A DNA stretch of 64,000 nt from Aquimarina amphilecti (GCF_900109375.1 NZ_FOAB01000002.1:434001-498000); one strand, 5' to 3'; numbered from the stretch's first letter, positions 17,966 to 26,223 are shown. The notes: a model not told the origin generated them from the letters alone. Numbers and translations: made by a program.

Positions 17966-17995
17966 CAACCTAAATCCAGTGATAAAGGTTGTTAT
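17962..17995 (-). terminator. Terminator downstream of the cytolysin-domain gene
   Basis: A perfect 10-bp stem (ATAACAACCT 17962-17971 with AGGTTGTTAT 17986-17995). On the minus strand it runs into TTTTTT, so it ends the transcript of the gene at 18041; its other arm includes the stop of the M50-like gene. Confidence 0.75.
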
Positions 17996-18040
17996 ATGGT
18001 TATAGAAGTGTAAGATGATTTTTTTAAATCGTTAATAAAA

Positions 18041-18373
18041 CTAACAAGAGATTTTTGCGTATTTAGGATCTAAGGTAGTACCATACACCTTATAGCATTC
18101 TGTTACGGGCTTATCGTAGCTCTTTGTAAAAATAGTTGACCATCCAAATGCCCAGTTTTCTTCCACTTTTAAGTAAATAGAAGTAGCACCTTCTGGAATA
18201 GTTTCGGATTTATTTACTCCTAAGGATATATCACCAGAGTGTTTGCTGAATTCCTTACCATTTAATTTATAAGATAACGTAAAACGGGCTACGTACCCAC
18301 CTTCACACCTTATCAGAATAGAGCCTGTTTGTTTTGCATCTAAATGAGTTAATACTGCTTCTTTTAATTCCAT
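18041..18373 (-). CDS. Stand-alone thiol-activated-cytolysin C-terminal (domain 4)-like protein
   Basis: A 110-aa protein without a signal peptide that aligns by eye, end to end, with domain 4 of cholesterol-dependent cytolysins. GGYVARFTLSYK matches the strand read GAYVAQFEV in perfringolysin; ETIPEGATSIYLKVEE matches the stretch before the undecapeptide; EENWAFGWSTI takes the place of the undecapeptide ECTGLAWEWWR; and KVYGTTLDPKY matches SIWGTTLYP, including the Thr-Leu pair that recognises cholesterol. No pore-forming domains are present here or next door. Three Cys (near residues 24, 92 and 110) are not in the toxin positions. The domain may bind lipid or another ligand; the function is unknown. 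The gene is alone between two terminators or leaders. Confidence 0.72.
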   Translation of the reverse strand: MELKEAVLTHLDAKQTGSILIRCEGGYVARFTLSYKLNGKEFSKHSGDISLGVNKSETIPEGATSIYLKVEENWAFGWSTIFTKSYDKPVTECYKVYGTTLDPKYAKISC

Positions 18374-18476
18374 GATTTATGTTATTAATCCTCTACTCTG
18401 TTTAAAATTTGGCTTTTCGAATCCGCCGATGTAATCAAAAAAGTAGCTACCCTTTAATGTGTTTTTTAATTACGCT

Positions 18477-18505
18477 CAAAAGTATTGTAACTGATTGTTT
18501 TTCAA
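18477..18505 (-). promoter_or_regulatory. Bacteroidota promoter for the D4-like gene
   Basis: Read on the minus strand: TTG (18505-18503), an 18-bp spacer, then TACTTTTG (18484-18477), matching TTG-N17/23-TAnnTTTG. It predicts a 5' UTR of about 95 nt before the ATG at 18373. Confidence 0.5.
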
Positions 18506-18601
18506 TAGCGTATAAGTATCTGTTTTTATATTTAAGTATTTACTGCAATTATGCCGTAGAATTACCTGTTTGTAAAAAGTTAATGGTAGGGTTAACGAAA
18601 T

Positions 18602-18627
18602 AAACACGTGGTAAATACGTGTTTTTT
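18602..18627 (+). terminator. Orphan terminator/attenuator upstream of the 18.7-kb operon
   Basis: AAACACGT pairs with ACGTGTTT (8-bp perfect stem, 7-nt loop) and is followed by T-rich sequence (TTTTTTAAT). No gene ends nearby on this strand, so it either attenuates the downstream operon or ends a small RNA. Confidence 0.5.
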
Positions 18628-18727
18628 AATGGTTATTACCTGTTAATACATTCATTATTAGTTCCAAAGGTGTTTTTTGTTTAGTTTTAAAGGAATAAAC
18701 CAATTTAACGTATAAATTTTCACACAA

Positions 18728-19525
18728 ATGGAACAGGCAATCCAACCAAAACAATTAATGACCTTAGAACAAGCACAGAAAATTGAACGATGGCAACAGG
18801 AAGAAGTTTTGCTGTTAGCAAGACATTTTCAACGTCTAAATGAAACGAAAGGCAGGCCTTTTAGTGGATTTTATACCAGAGCTAATTATTTTCAAATGGA
18901 TGCTGAAGATGTTGCTATACTGAATAACCTTAAAGATGATGGAAAAACTATTCAAAGAATTAAAACTCATATGGCATTAGAAATAGAAGACAAAAAGAAT
19001 TTCACTTTTGTGCCAATTATAGAAGTAGACCTAGAGGATACAATCAACAATTTGTTTTTTACTTTGATTCCAAAATATAAGGAACCGGTAGAGCCAATTC
19101 AGAATGGAACAATAGGAGATTTGGATACTGGAGGAGTATTGGTACCAGGGATTTTTAAAGAGATGATTTTAACCAATTGGAACAATCTTGAAGATAATTT
19201 GATAGATGATCTTTTTGTGGCAGTCGATACGAAAGCAAGACAAAGAGAGCGAGTAAATTATTACTTAATTGATAACATTGATATAATCGATCTTATTAAT
19301 GATTCTTTATTGGGAGAAATTGAGGAGTTTATTCTCTATCCCGGAGTTGATATGAATAAGTTTCATAAAAGAGATATGATTTCGTTTACTCCAGTCATAG
19401 GAATCACACCTGTAGGTGAAGTCATTACTGAAATTTTATCAAGACATGCGTTGTTAGAATTTACGGATGAAGAGATTTTTATAGAATATTCTAGTCCTTG
19501 TCCACCCACGTGTCCCGAAGCATAA
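18728..19525 (+). CDS. Unknown conserved protein, first gene of a two-component operon
   Basis: A 265-aa soluble protein with no signal peptide. The N-terminus is helical (LMTLEQAQKIERWQQEEVLL, FQRLNETKGRPFSGFYTRANYF); the middle is rich in acidic and hydrophobic residues (DLEDTINNLFFTLIPKYKEP); it ends in a Cys/Pro tail (SSPCPPTCPEA). I do not recognise a family. The next gene starts 20 bp later and the three following genes overlap or abut, so it is probably transcribed with the sensor kinase and regulator and may supply a signal or target for them. Confidence 0.7.
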   Translation: MEQAIQPKQLMTLEQAQKIERWQQEEVLLLARHFQRLNETKGRPFSGFYTRANYFQMDAEDVAILNNLKDDGKTIQRIKTHMALEIEDKKNFTFVPIIEVDLEDTINNLFFTLIPKYKEPVEPIQNGTIGDLDTGGVLVPGIFKEMILTNWNNLEDNLIDDLFVAVDTKARQRERVNYYLIDNIDIIDLINDSLLGEIEEFILYPGVDMNKFHKRDMISFTPVIGITPVGEVITEILSRHALLEFTDEEIFIEYSSPCPPTCPEA

Positions 19526-19545
19526 GGGACAAAAATTCAATTCGA

Positions 19546-20196
19546 ATGAGTAAAGAACTTTTTGATAGTTTACGTCTGATTTCATCTTTTATAGTGGTTA
19601 TACCTTTAATATTATCAATATTTAAATTCAAATCATTATCCGCAATCAAACTAAAACTATTTTATTTGCTCATAATCGTTTTTGTAGTTGAATTCATTGC
19701 TAATATATTATGGTATCAAAAGATTAATAATCTCCCTCTTTATCATTTTTATGCAGTGATTGAGTTTCTATTAATCATTAATATCTATAGAACCGTACTA
19801 TCGAAAATTTTTCCAAAACAGTTTTTTATTATTCTGGGGGTTACATTTACTGTTTTTGCCATAACGAATACACTATTTTTTCAAAATTTAAACACATTTA
19901 ATTCTAATGTAACGACACTTTTAGGTATCATAGTAATATTTCTTTCACTTAGTTATTTTTATGCTTTATTAAAGGAAGTAAAATACAATGCACTGGAAAA
20001 CAACCCTATGTTTTGGATCAATGCTGGTTTTTTAATTTATTTTTCTAGTAACTTAATCCTGTTTTTTATTAATAATAATATGTTTCAAGGGTCTACAGAA
20101 GCTAGTTATCTCGTTTGGGGACTCCATGCTATTGTAAACATTGTATTGACAATTTTTTATACCATCGCTTTATGGGTGAATCCGAAGAAGCCATAA
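19546..20196 (+). CDS. Seven-helix membrane protein, probable sensory partner of the kinase
   Basis: A 216-aa protein made almost wholly of hydrophobic helices (about seven), with no soluble domain. A TTG start at 19498 would overlap the upstream gene; ATG 19546 (MSKELFDSLRLI) is preferred because it avoids the overlap and leaves a clean first helix. Its 3' end overlaps the start of the histidine kinase by 25 bp. Such polytopic proteins directly upstream of short HisKA_3 kinases in Flavobacteriia are likely the sensory or membrane module; this is inferred from context. Confidence 0.72.
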   Translation: MSKELFDSLRLISSFIVVIPLILSIFKFKSLSAIKLKLFYLLIIVFVVEFIANILWYQKINNLPLYHFYAVIEFLLIINIYRTVLSKIFPKQFFIILGVTFTVFAITNTLFFQNLNTFNSNVTTLLGIIVIFLSLSYFYALLKEVKYNALENNPMFWINAGFLIYFSSNLILFFINNNMFQGSTEASYLVWGLHAIVNIVLTIFYTIALWVNPKKP

Positions 20197-20951
20197 CATT
20201 AAAGATTATTATCATTGGTATGGTAGTGATTTTTTTATTATCACTATCAGTGATTGTATTTTTTATTATTTATCAGCGAAGACTATTAGAACAACAAAAA
20301 AGGCATCAAAAAGCAGAGTCAGATTATCAAAAGGAGTTACTAAAAACGGCTATCCAAAGTCAAGAAGTAGAACGCAGCAGAATCGCAAAGGAATTACATG
20401 ACGATGTTGGAGCTATGTTAACAACCACTAAATTATATATTGGTCAGATAACGCCAGAATTAAACCCAGAAGAATTAACAACGATTGCAGACAAAATAAG
20501 CGGTTTTTTTGATGATATGATACAGAGTGTACGCAGTATTTCTAAAGATTTAAGACCTGTAGTATTAGAAAAATTGGGATTTATGGAGGCCATAGATAGT
20601 TTAGTGCAAACCATACGAGACACTGGTAAAATCAATATTTCTTTTATAAATAACACCACATATTCTGTATCTAAAACAAAAGAGCTAAATCTTTATAGAA
20701 TTATTCAGGAGTTAATTACCAATACACTTAAACACGCAGAAGCTACAGAAATAAAAATCGAAATGAAAAATGAGAGGGAGATATTAATCATTGTTTATGA
20801 GGATGATGGAAAAGGTTTAAATCAAAAACAGCTTCAATATAGAAAAGGATTAGGACTAAAAAACATAGAAAGCAGATTGTCTATTTTGTCAGGAACCATT
20901 AGCTTTTTAGAAGAAAAATCTGGAATGAAAGTATTACTCAAAATACCATAA
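20172..20951 (+). CDS. Sensor histidine kinase, NarL/DegS type (HisKA_3)
   Basis: A 259-aa kinase from ATG 20172. One membrane helix (about residues 8-32) is followed by a coiled stretch, the dimerisation/phosphoacceptor domain with the H-box ERSRIAKELHDDVGAML, and a HATPase_c domain with N-box (ELITNTLKHAEAT), G1-box (EDDGKGL) and G2 (GLGLKNIESRL). It lacks its own sensory domain, so the overlapping seven-helix protein is the probable input. It should phosphorylate the LuxR-type regulator 34 bp downstream. Confidence 0.9.
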   Translation: MGESEEAITLKIIIIGMVVIFLLSLSVIVFFIIYQRRLLEQQKRHQKAESDYQKELLKTAIQSQEVERSRIAKELHDDVGAMLTTTKLYIGQITPELNPEELTTIADKISGFFDDMIQSVRSISKDLRPVVLEKLGFMEAIDSLVQTIRDTGKINISFINNTTYSVSKTKELNLYRIIQELITNTLKHAEATEIKIEMKNEREILIIVYEDDGKGLNQKQLQYRKGLGLKNIESRLSILSGTISFLEEKSGMKVLLKIP

Positions 20952-20984
20952 TAAACGCACTCTTAACAACCTAAATAAATACCC

Positions 20985-21638
20985 ATGGAAATTATAAAAC
21001 TAGGATTAGTAGATGATCATAATTTGTTTCGAGAAGGGATTAAATCACTTTTGGATAAAATGGACAATATAGAACTGGTTTTAGAAGCTGTAAGCGGTAA
21101 AGATCTATTAGCTAAATTAAATAAACTTGTTCCAGATGTGATTCTATTAGATTTAGAAATGGAAGAAATGAATGGAGTAGACGCTACGCTAAAAATAAAG
21201 GAATCATATCCTAATATGAAAGTAATCATTCTTACTATGCATAAAGAAGAACGAATGATATCTTATTTGATGGAAGTTGGCGCTAATGGATACTTGCTTA
21301 AAGATACCAATCCACAAGAATTAGAGGATGCAATACGATCTGTATGTGATAAAGGTTTTTATTTTAATCCTTTTGTTTCTCAGGCGTTACTAAAAGGATT
21401 AAAGAATAAGTCCAACAAGCCTCCTGTAATTGGAAAAGATTATCATCTTACTACTAGAGAGTTAGAAGTGTTGGAGTTGGTGACCAAAGAATTTACGACG
21501 GCAGAAATTGCAGAAGAATTATTTTTGAGTGTTCGAACCATAGAAGGCCATCGGAAAAATTTAATGATGAAATTAGAGGTAAAAAACACTGCGGGATTGA
21601 TTATTAAAGCAGTACGAGAGAAGATTATTTCTGTCTAA
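20985..21638 (+). CDS. NarL/FixJ-family response regulator (REC plus LuxR HTH)
   Basis: A 217-aa regulator. The receiver domain (residues 1-120) shows the acidic pair VDDHN, the phosphoacceptor Asp in ILLDLEMEEMNG and the Lys in YLLKDTNPQE. The C-terminal LuxR-type HTH (about 150-215) has the canonical LTTRELEVLELVTKEFTTAEIA and SVRTIEGHRKNL motifs. It pairs with the kinase immediately upstream; target genes are unknown, though the operon itself is a common target for this class. Confidence 0.93.
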   Translation: MEIIKLGLVDDHNLFREGIKSLLDKMDNIELVLEAVSGKDLLAKLNKLVPDVILLDLEMEEMNGVDATLKIKESYPNMKVIILTMHKEERMISYLMEVGANGYLLKDTNPQELEDAIRSVCDKGFYFNPFVSQALLKGLKNKSNKPPVIGKDYHLTTRELEVLELVTKEFTTAEIAEELFLSVRTIEGHRKNLMMKLEVKNTAGLIIKAVREKIISV

Positions 21639-21650
21639 AAACAATCATAA

Positions 21651-21690
21651 AAAGACCTGTCAGGTTTTTAAAACCTGACAGGTCTGATTT
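21651..21690. terminator. Long perfect hairpin terminator between response regulator and CMD gene
   Basis: Arms 21653-21668 and 21670-21685 are a perfect 16-bp inverted repeat, and each arm contains its own small inverted repeat (ACCTGTCAGGT). A-run upstream and T-rich downstream allow use in both directions for the convergent genes. The motif type is one I associate with dispersed intergenic hairpins in Bacteroidota. Confidence 0.85.
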
Positions 21691-21714
21691 AATATTCTAA
21701 TTGTCTAAGAATCT

Positions 21715-22305
21715 CTAAACGTGTTTTCCTTTTTCCCAACCGTGTTTTCCGAGATATTGTTCGCCAGATTCAATAGCGCCTTCTTCTACGGTAGTTCCCA
21801 TAGAATCATTCCAACGATTTAGATATCCAAATAAAGAAATCACACCAAGCATTTCTACGATTTCACCTTCATCCCAATATTTATAAAGTTCTGTTTTGAT
21901 AGCCTCATCAACATTGTTAGGTACCAAAGAAGCAGCAAGTGAAAAATCTAGTGCAGCACGTTCCGCATCACTAAAAGCTGGGTGTGTTTTATATTCCCAA
22001 ATATTATCTAACTGTTCCTGTTCTGCACCATAACGTTCTGCAGCACGTATAGCGTGCGCTTGACAATATCTGCATCCTGTAGCATTACTACTTACCCAAG
22101 CAATCATACGTTTTAGAGCAGAGGTTACACGACCTTCATTTGCCATAACCGCTTTGTTAAGATTAATAAAGGCTTTAGAAATGGCTGGTCTTCGCTGCAT
22201 GGTCAATACAGAATTTGGACAGAAACCTAAGGTTTCGTTAAAGAATTCCGCCAATTCTTTGGTTTCTATATCATGATCTGCGGATAGAGGTGTAACTAAT
22301 GGCAT
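21715..22305 (-). CDS. Carboxymuconolactone decarboxylase / AhpD-like peroxidase-related protein
   Basis: A 196-aa all-helical protein with the redox-active CxxC and His of the CMD/AhpD fold in TGCRYCQAHAIRAA (about residues 77-90). The remaining sequence (DAERAALDFSLAASLVPNNV, FGYLNRWNDSMGT) matches the peroxidase-related subgroup. It probably reduces peroxides or acts as a disulfide-dependent redox protein in the cytosol; a decarboxylase role is unlikely because the pair of Cys is intact. It is divergent from recJ. Confidence 0.85.
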   Translation of the reverse strand: MPLVTPLSADHDIETKELAEFFNETLGFCPNSVLTMQRRPAISKAFINLNKAVMANEGRVTSALKRMIAWVSSNATGCRYCQAHAIRAAERYGAEQEQLDNIWEYKTHPAFSDAERAALDFSLAASLVPNNVDEAIKTELYKYWDEGEIVEMLGVISLFGYLNRWNDSMGTTVEEGAIESGEQYLGKHGWEKGKHV

Positions 22306-22433
22306 GTGTATGTATATTTTTTTGAGTTAATTTAATTTTAGCAAACCAAAATACAAAACTAATGTCAAACCGGAACGAGTAGCGATGTTTTTTGTACTTT
22401 GGTTTTTTAAATAATTTCGGAAGGATAATGCCA

Positions 22434-24119
22434 ATGAGATGGACGCTTAGACCAAAACCAAATAATACTGCAATTACCAACCTGTCAAAAGCACTTAATG
22501 TAGATGAAATCATTGCTTCTTTACTAGTTCAAAGAGGAGTAGATACATTCGATCAAGCTAAACAGTTTTTTAGACCTTCCTTAAAAGATTTACATGATCC
22601 TTTTTTGATGAAAGATATGGATATTGCTGTTTCTAGAGTAGAAAAAGCAATATCAGATGAAGAGAATATTATGGTCTATGGTGACTATGATGTGGATGGA
22701 ACTACTTCTGTAGCATTAATGTCTTCATACTTAGAAACGATTACACCTCAGGTAGCAACATACATTCCAGATCGATATGCAGAAGGGTATGGGGTTTCTT
22801 ATAAAGGGATTGATTATGCCAGTGATAACGATATTTCGTTGATTATAGCATTGGATTGTGGTATCAAAGCGATAGAAAAGGTGGCTTATGCAAAATCCAA
22901 GGGAATTGATTTTATTATCTGTGATCATCATAGACCTGGAGATACAATACCAGATGCAGCTGCCGTATTGGATCCTAAAAGAGAAGATTGTGATTATCCT
23001 TATAAAGAATTATGTGGATGTGGGGTGGGTTTTAAATTGATACAAGCTATTGCTTCTAAAAGAGGCGAATCTGTAGACGATGTACTAATATATCTAGATC
23101 TTGTTGCCACTGCTATCGGAGCAGATATTGTTCCCATAACTGGAGAGAATAGAGTACTTGCTTATTTTGGCCTAAAAGTAATTAATCAACATCCAAGGAC
23201 AGGTTTTAAGGCGATGCTTTCGCAAGTAAAAAGGAACACTCTAACAATTACCGATTTGGTATTTATGCTAGCTCCTAGAATTAATGCAGCAGGAAGAATG
23301 AAGCATGGATTACACGCGGTAAACTTATTGAAAGAAGAGAATATAGAGCTTGCTTTGCAATATGCTTCTGAGATAGAAACATACAATAGCGACCGAAAAG
23401 ATGCGGATAAAAGTATTACTGAAGAAGCTTTAGAGCAAATAATCCAAAATTCTGAAGAAGATAGATTCACAACAGTAGTTTATGATGAGAATTGGCATAA
23501 AGGGGTAATTGGAATTGTAGCATCTAGACTCACAGAAACATATTATCGACCAACCTTAGTTTTTACTAAAAGTGGCTCGAAGTTAGCTGCTTCTGCTAGA
23601 TCGGTTAAAGGATTTGATGTGTACAATGCGTTGAATGAGTGTTCAGAATATATAGAACAATTTGGAGGTCATAAATACGCAGCAGGATTAACATTGAAAG
23701 AAGAACAGTATGAGCCGTTTAAGAAAAAATTTGAAGAAGTAGTATCGCGTACTATCGATAAAAGACTATTGACCCCAGAAATAATGATAGATACAAAGTT
23801 AGAATTGGATCAGATTACTCCGAAGTTTTTTAGAATTTTAAAACAATTTGCACCATTTGGTCCTGGGAATATGGCGCCTGTGTTTATGACAGAAAATGTA
23901 AAAGATACTGGATTTGGAAAATGTGTAGGAGTTGATGAGAAACATTTAAAATGTAAGATGCAGAAAGGTGGATTAGCTATTGGTGCAATAGGTTTTAATC
24001 TAGGGTCGAAATTTAATTTGATTTCTGAAAATCAAAATGTAAAGGTAGCATACAACATTGATGAAAATGAATGGAACGGAACAGTTTCTCTACAATTGAA
24101 GTTAAAAGATATAATTTAA
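22434..24119 (+). CDS. recJ: Single-stranded-DNA-specific exonuclease RecJ
   Basis: About 561 aa from ATG 22434 (ATG 22428 is two codons upstream; an earlier in-frame ATG at 22392 lies in the probable promoter TACTTTGG). The DHH phosphoesterase core is intact: YGDYDVDGTTS (motif I), ALDCGIKA, FIICDHHRPGD (motif III) and ATAIGADIVP (motif IV). The DHHA1 domain follows (ASRLTETYYRPTLVF, SARSVKGFDVY, FGGHKYAAG) and then the OB domain (FAPFGPGNMAPVF). It degrades single-stranded DNA 5' to 3' in recombination and mismatch repair. Confidence 0.94.
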   Translation: MRWTLRPKPNNTAITNLSKALNVDEIIASLLVQRGVDTFDQAKQFFRPSLKDLHDPFLMKDMDIAVSRVEKAISDEENIMVYGDYDVDGTTSVALMSSYLETITPQVATYIPDRYAEGYGVSYKGIDYASDNDISLIIALDCGIKAIEKVAYAKSKGIDFIICDHHRPGDTIPDAAAVLDPKREDCDYPYKELCGCGVGFKLIQAIASKRGESVDDVLIYLDLVATAIGADIVPITGENRVLAYFGLKVINQHPRTGFKAMLSQVKRNTLTITDLVFMLAPRINAAGRMKHGLHAVNLLKEENIELALQYASEIETYNSDRKDADKSITEEALEQIIQNSEEDRFTTVVYDENWHKGVIGIVASRLTETYYRPTLVFTKSGSKLAASARSVKGFDVYNALNECSEYIEQFGGHKYAAGLTLKEEQYEPFKKKFEEVVSRTIDKRLLTPEIMIDTKLELDQITPKFFRILKQFAPFGPGNMAPVFMTENVKDTGFGKCVGVDEKHLKCKMQKGGLAIGAIGFNLGSKFNLISENQNVKVAYNIDENEWNGTVSLQLKLKDII

Positions 24120-24153
24120 CCTATTTTTATTTAGATTAATTATAAATAATTAA

Positions 24154-24176
24154 TATTTTTGAATCAAATATGATTC
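24154..24176 (+). promoter_or_regulatory. Promoter -7 element with overlapping palindrome
   Basis: TATTTTTG (24154-24161) fits TAnnTTTG and runs into the inverted repeat GAATCA-AATA-TGATTC (24161-24176), placed where an operator would block initiation. It lies directly before the gene at 24180. Confidence 0.4.
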
Positions 24177-24179
24177 AGA

Positions 24180-24527
24180 ATGAGTGCTATAGATAGAATA
24201 TACAGTAATAAAGTTGGGATATCTTTTTTTTGGAAGAAACAACAATTCAATAGTTCGCCCAAAGTTCAGTTAGTATTTAGGGATATTGGATTTTTACTTA
24301 CCTTAAATGAACTTAAGGATTTTTCAGATTCTTGTAGGCTTACCAAGCAATCTCAATGTTGTGATCAATGTAGTCATAATTGTAGATCACTATTACTTAG
24401 AACACCATCTGATAAAATTGATTTAGCAATAAGTAAAGATGAACTAGAACAAGTACATGAGTTAATCAACGGTACTATTTTTAGAGTAGAATTACAAAAA
24501 TGGATAACTAGTACTGGACGAAACTAA
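24180..24527 (+). CDS. Small Cys-rich conserved flavobacterial protein
   Basis: A 115-aa protein without a signal peptide. The centre holds a Cys cluster (SQCCDQCSHNCRSLLL) that could bind zinc or a metal cluster, followed by a conserved segment (LRTPSDKIDLAISKDELEQ) and an amphipathic C-terminus. It resembles a flavobacterial DUF (possibly DUF6686) but I cannot confirm the name. It has its own promoter-like element and palindrome, so it may be regulated by a specific factor. Confidence 0.7.
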   Translation: MSAIDRIYSNKVGISFFWKKQQFNSSPKVQLVFRDIGFLLTLNELKDFSDSCRLTKQSQCCDQCSHNCRSLLLRTPSDKIDLAISKDELEQVHELINGTIFRVELQKWITSTGRN

Positions 24528-24537
24528 TAGTATTTTT

Positions 24538-25470
24538 CTATCGAAGAAAATCCAAAATTTTATAAGATATTTCTTCTGCTTTAGTTTCCTGTATAAAATG
24601 TTTTTCATCTATAAAATGAATATCTGCCTCATCAATTTTCAGGGCATTCGTTACTTTAGTTTGTTGAGGAGTCCATTGTAACATGGTGTCATGAATTCCC
24701 CAAATGACTGCGACAGGAATTTCGATGTTTTCAAAAACTAAAGAATAATCAGGAAAATAATTACAAGTTCTTGTAAAGAAATAATACATTCCATCAGTTT
24801 TGCCTTCTAGTAAAGGAGTTTTGTAACCCTCTACATCAATTTCGTTTAATGTATTTTCTTTAAGTCCCTCTTTAAATAATGATTTTAGAAGTGTATTTGT
24901 TGTAACACCATTACGATAGGACCACATTGCAGCTTTAGCAGCTGGACCAGGACTAAATCGTATTGGCGGATAAAAACCTTCCTCATACAATAATGTATTT
25001 AGTATAATAAGTTCTTCAATTCGTTTAGGAGCTTGATTAAAGAGTTCCCAGGTCCATACGCCGCCTACATCATGCATTACATGTGACCAATATTCAATAC
25101 CTAATCCATCCATTAAGTCGATAAGCCTTTGTGCGTGTTCTTTTTCACTATAAATTTTATATCCTTCTGGAGAATCACTAGAACCATACCCTAACATATC
25201 AGGAACAATAACACGATAACCTCCAGCGACAAGGGGGTCAATCATTTTACGATATAACCATCCAGAAGTAGGAACTCCATGAAGAAGTACAATTGCAGGA
25301 CCACTTCCCTTATCTATATATTTAATAACGCCATCTTTACTTGGAAATGATCGTTGTTGGGTTCTGAATTCTTCATAGGTCATTTGACCTTTTCTGATTT
25401 TAGTATTCTGATATGGTTTGCACCCAAAAACAATTACTACGGTTAGAAGTAATAAAGAAAGCTTCTTCAT
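24538..25470 (-). CDS. Alpha/beta hydrolase lipoprotein (haloalkane dehalogenase/epoxide hydrolase type)
   Basis: A 310-aa protein with a lipoprotein signal (lipobox VFGC, Cys17). The oxyanion motif HGVPTSGW, the nucleophile-elbow HDVGGVW with Asp instead of Ser, the acid in WGIHDTML and the base His in DEKHFIQE make a complete Asp-Asp-His triad. The Asp nucleophile places it with haloalkane dehalogenases and epoxide hydrolases rather than esterases. Substrate unknown. Lipidation implies a periplasmic or outer-membrane location, which is unusual for dehalogenases. Confidence 0.82.
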   Translation of the reverse strand: MKKLSLLLLTVVIVFGCKPYQNTKIRKGQMTYEEFRTQQRSFPSKDGVIKYIDKGSGPAIVLLHGVPTSGWLYRKMIDPLVAGGYRVIVPDMLGYGSSDSPEGYKIYSEKEHAQRLIDLMDGLGIEYWSHVMHDVGGVWTWELFNQAPKRIEELIILNTLLYEEGFYPPIRFSPGPAAKAAMWSYRNGVTTNTLLKSLFKEGLKENTLNEIDVEGYKTPLLEGKTDGMYYFFTRTCNYFPDYSLVFENIEIPVAVIWGIHDTMLQWTPQQTKVTNALKIDEADIHFIDEKHFIQETKAEEISYKILDFLR

Positions 25471-25584
25471 TTAGATTGACAATTTGTGAGGTAGCAATTT
25501 ACTTAAAATCATTTTTTTATACTATTACATTTAACAAATATCTGACACCTCTATTTATATACTATATTGACCGGGGTGTTTGAT

Positions 25585-26223
25585 CTATTCTGTTATAACA
25601 ATACCATTTAATAATTCTTCGGCAACTGGCTTATATTCTTCTAAAAGGTTTTGAGATGTATATGCTAAAAATTGAACAGATCCTTCTTCATTCGAAAAAT
25701 AGTATCCGTAATAAGAAATCTTTATTCCTTGCATAGTGCCGTCCATTTGCATCAATAACATTTTCAATCCGTTAACCATTCTATATTCTTCCTTAACAAC
25801 TCGTATATCTGGAGCAATTTCTCTTCCATTTTCAAGTGCTAATTCTTTAAACGATTCCAGAGGAATTTCTACCTTTTCAGTAATAATTATAGCATATAAG
25901 TCTTCTCCGCGTAGTTGAAGTTCGTACTCAGCATCATCATTGTTAACCCCTTTTTTAAAAGACCATTTTTTTGGATTTAACCAAAATCCTAATTTAGTAC
26001 TGTTACTTTTTAATAAGAAAGTGGATTTTTTACTTTTTTCAAATTTCGCAGGATTTGTAGTAATTTCTGTTTCAATTACTTTATCTTGATTTAGGTATTT
26101 CCATGTACCATCGGTATATAGGATTACTTCTTCGCCAGTTTCCGTTACGGCATTTGTTTGAGCTTGTAGCGAACTACTGATCAAAAGAATAATTATAGAA
26201 AGTAATAAGTAGTAGTTTTTCAT
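25585..26223 (-). CDS. Exported protein of unknown function
   Basis: A 212-aa protein with a signal peptide ending at SLQAQ (about residue 22). The next 25 residues (ETGEEVILYTDGTWKYLNQD) are a short beta motif found at the N-terminus of many exported Bacteroidota proteins. Residues about 60-210 resemble a mog1/PsbP-like alpha-beta fold in pattern (strand-rich, with LLMQMDGTMQGIKISYYGYYF), but no family is recognised with confidence. It stands alone between the hydrolase and Gre-like genes. Confidence 0.65.
   Translation of the reverse strand: MKNYYLLLSIIILLISSSLQAQTNAVTETGEEVILYTDGTWKYLNQDKVIETEITTNPAKFEKSKKSTFLLKSNSTKLGFWLNPKKWSFKKGVNNDDAEYELQLRGEDLYAIIITEKVEIPLESFKELALENGREIAPDIRVVKEEYRMVNGLKMLLMQMDGTMQGIKISYYGYYFSNEEGSVQFLAYTSQNLLEEYKPVAEELLNGIVITE

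Larger units (their letters stand above)
18374..18727. other. 354-bp gene-free region between the D4-like gene and the sensor operon
   Basis: It holds a minus-strand promoter (18477-18505) for the D4-like gene and a plus-strand terminator-like hairpin (18602-18627) 100 bp before the next gene. An open frame across 18409-18603 (plus) has no recognisable features and overlaps the promoter, so it is not called. A small RNA or attenuated leader is possible. Confidence 0.5.

Noticed and set aside
18409-18603. 64-codon frame in the gap before the sensor operon
   Set aside because: Unlikely composition, no homologue known to me, and it overlaps a promoter on the other strand; left as part of a gene-free region.
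22271-22513. 80-codon minus-strand frame between the CMD gene and recJ
   Set aside because: Overlaps the recJ start and the divergent promoter region; no protein-like features.
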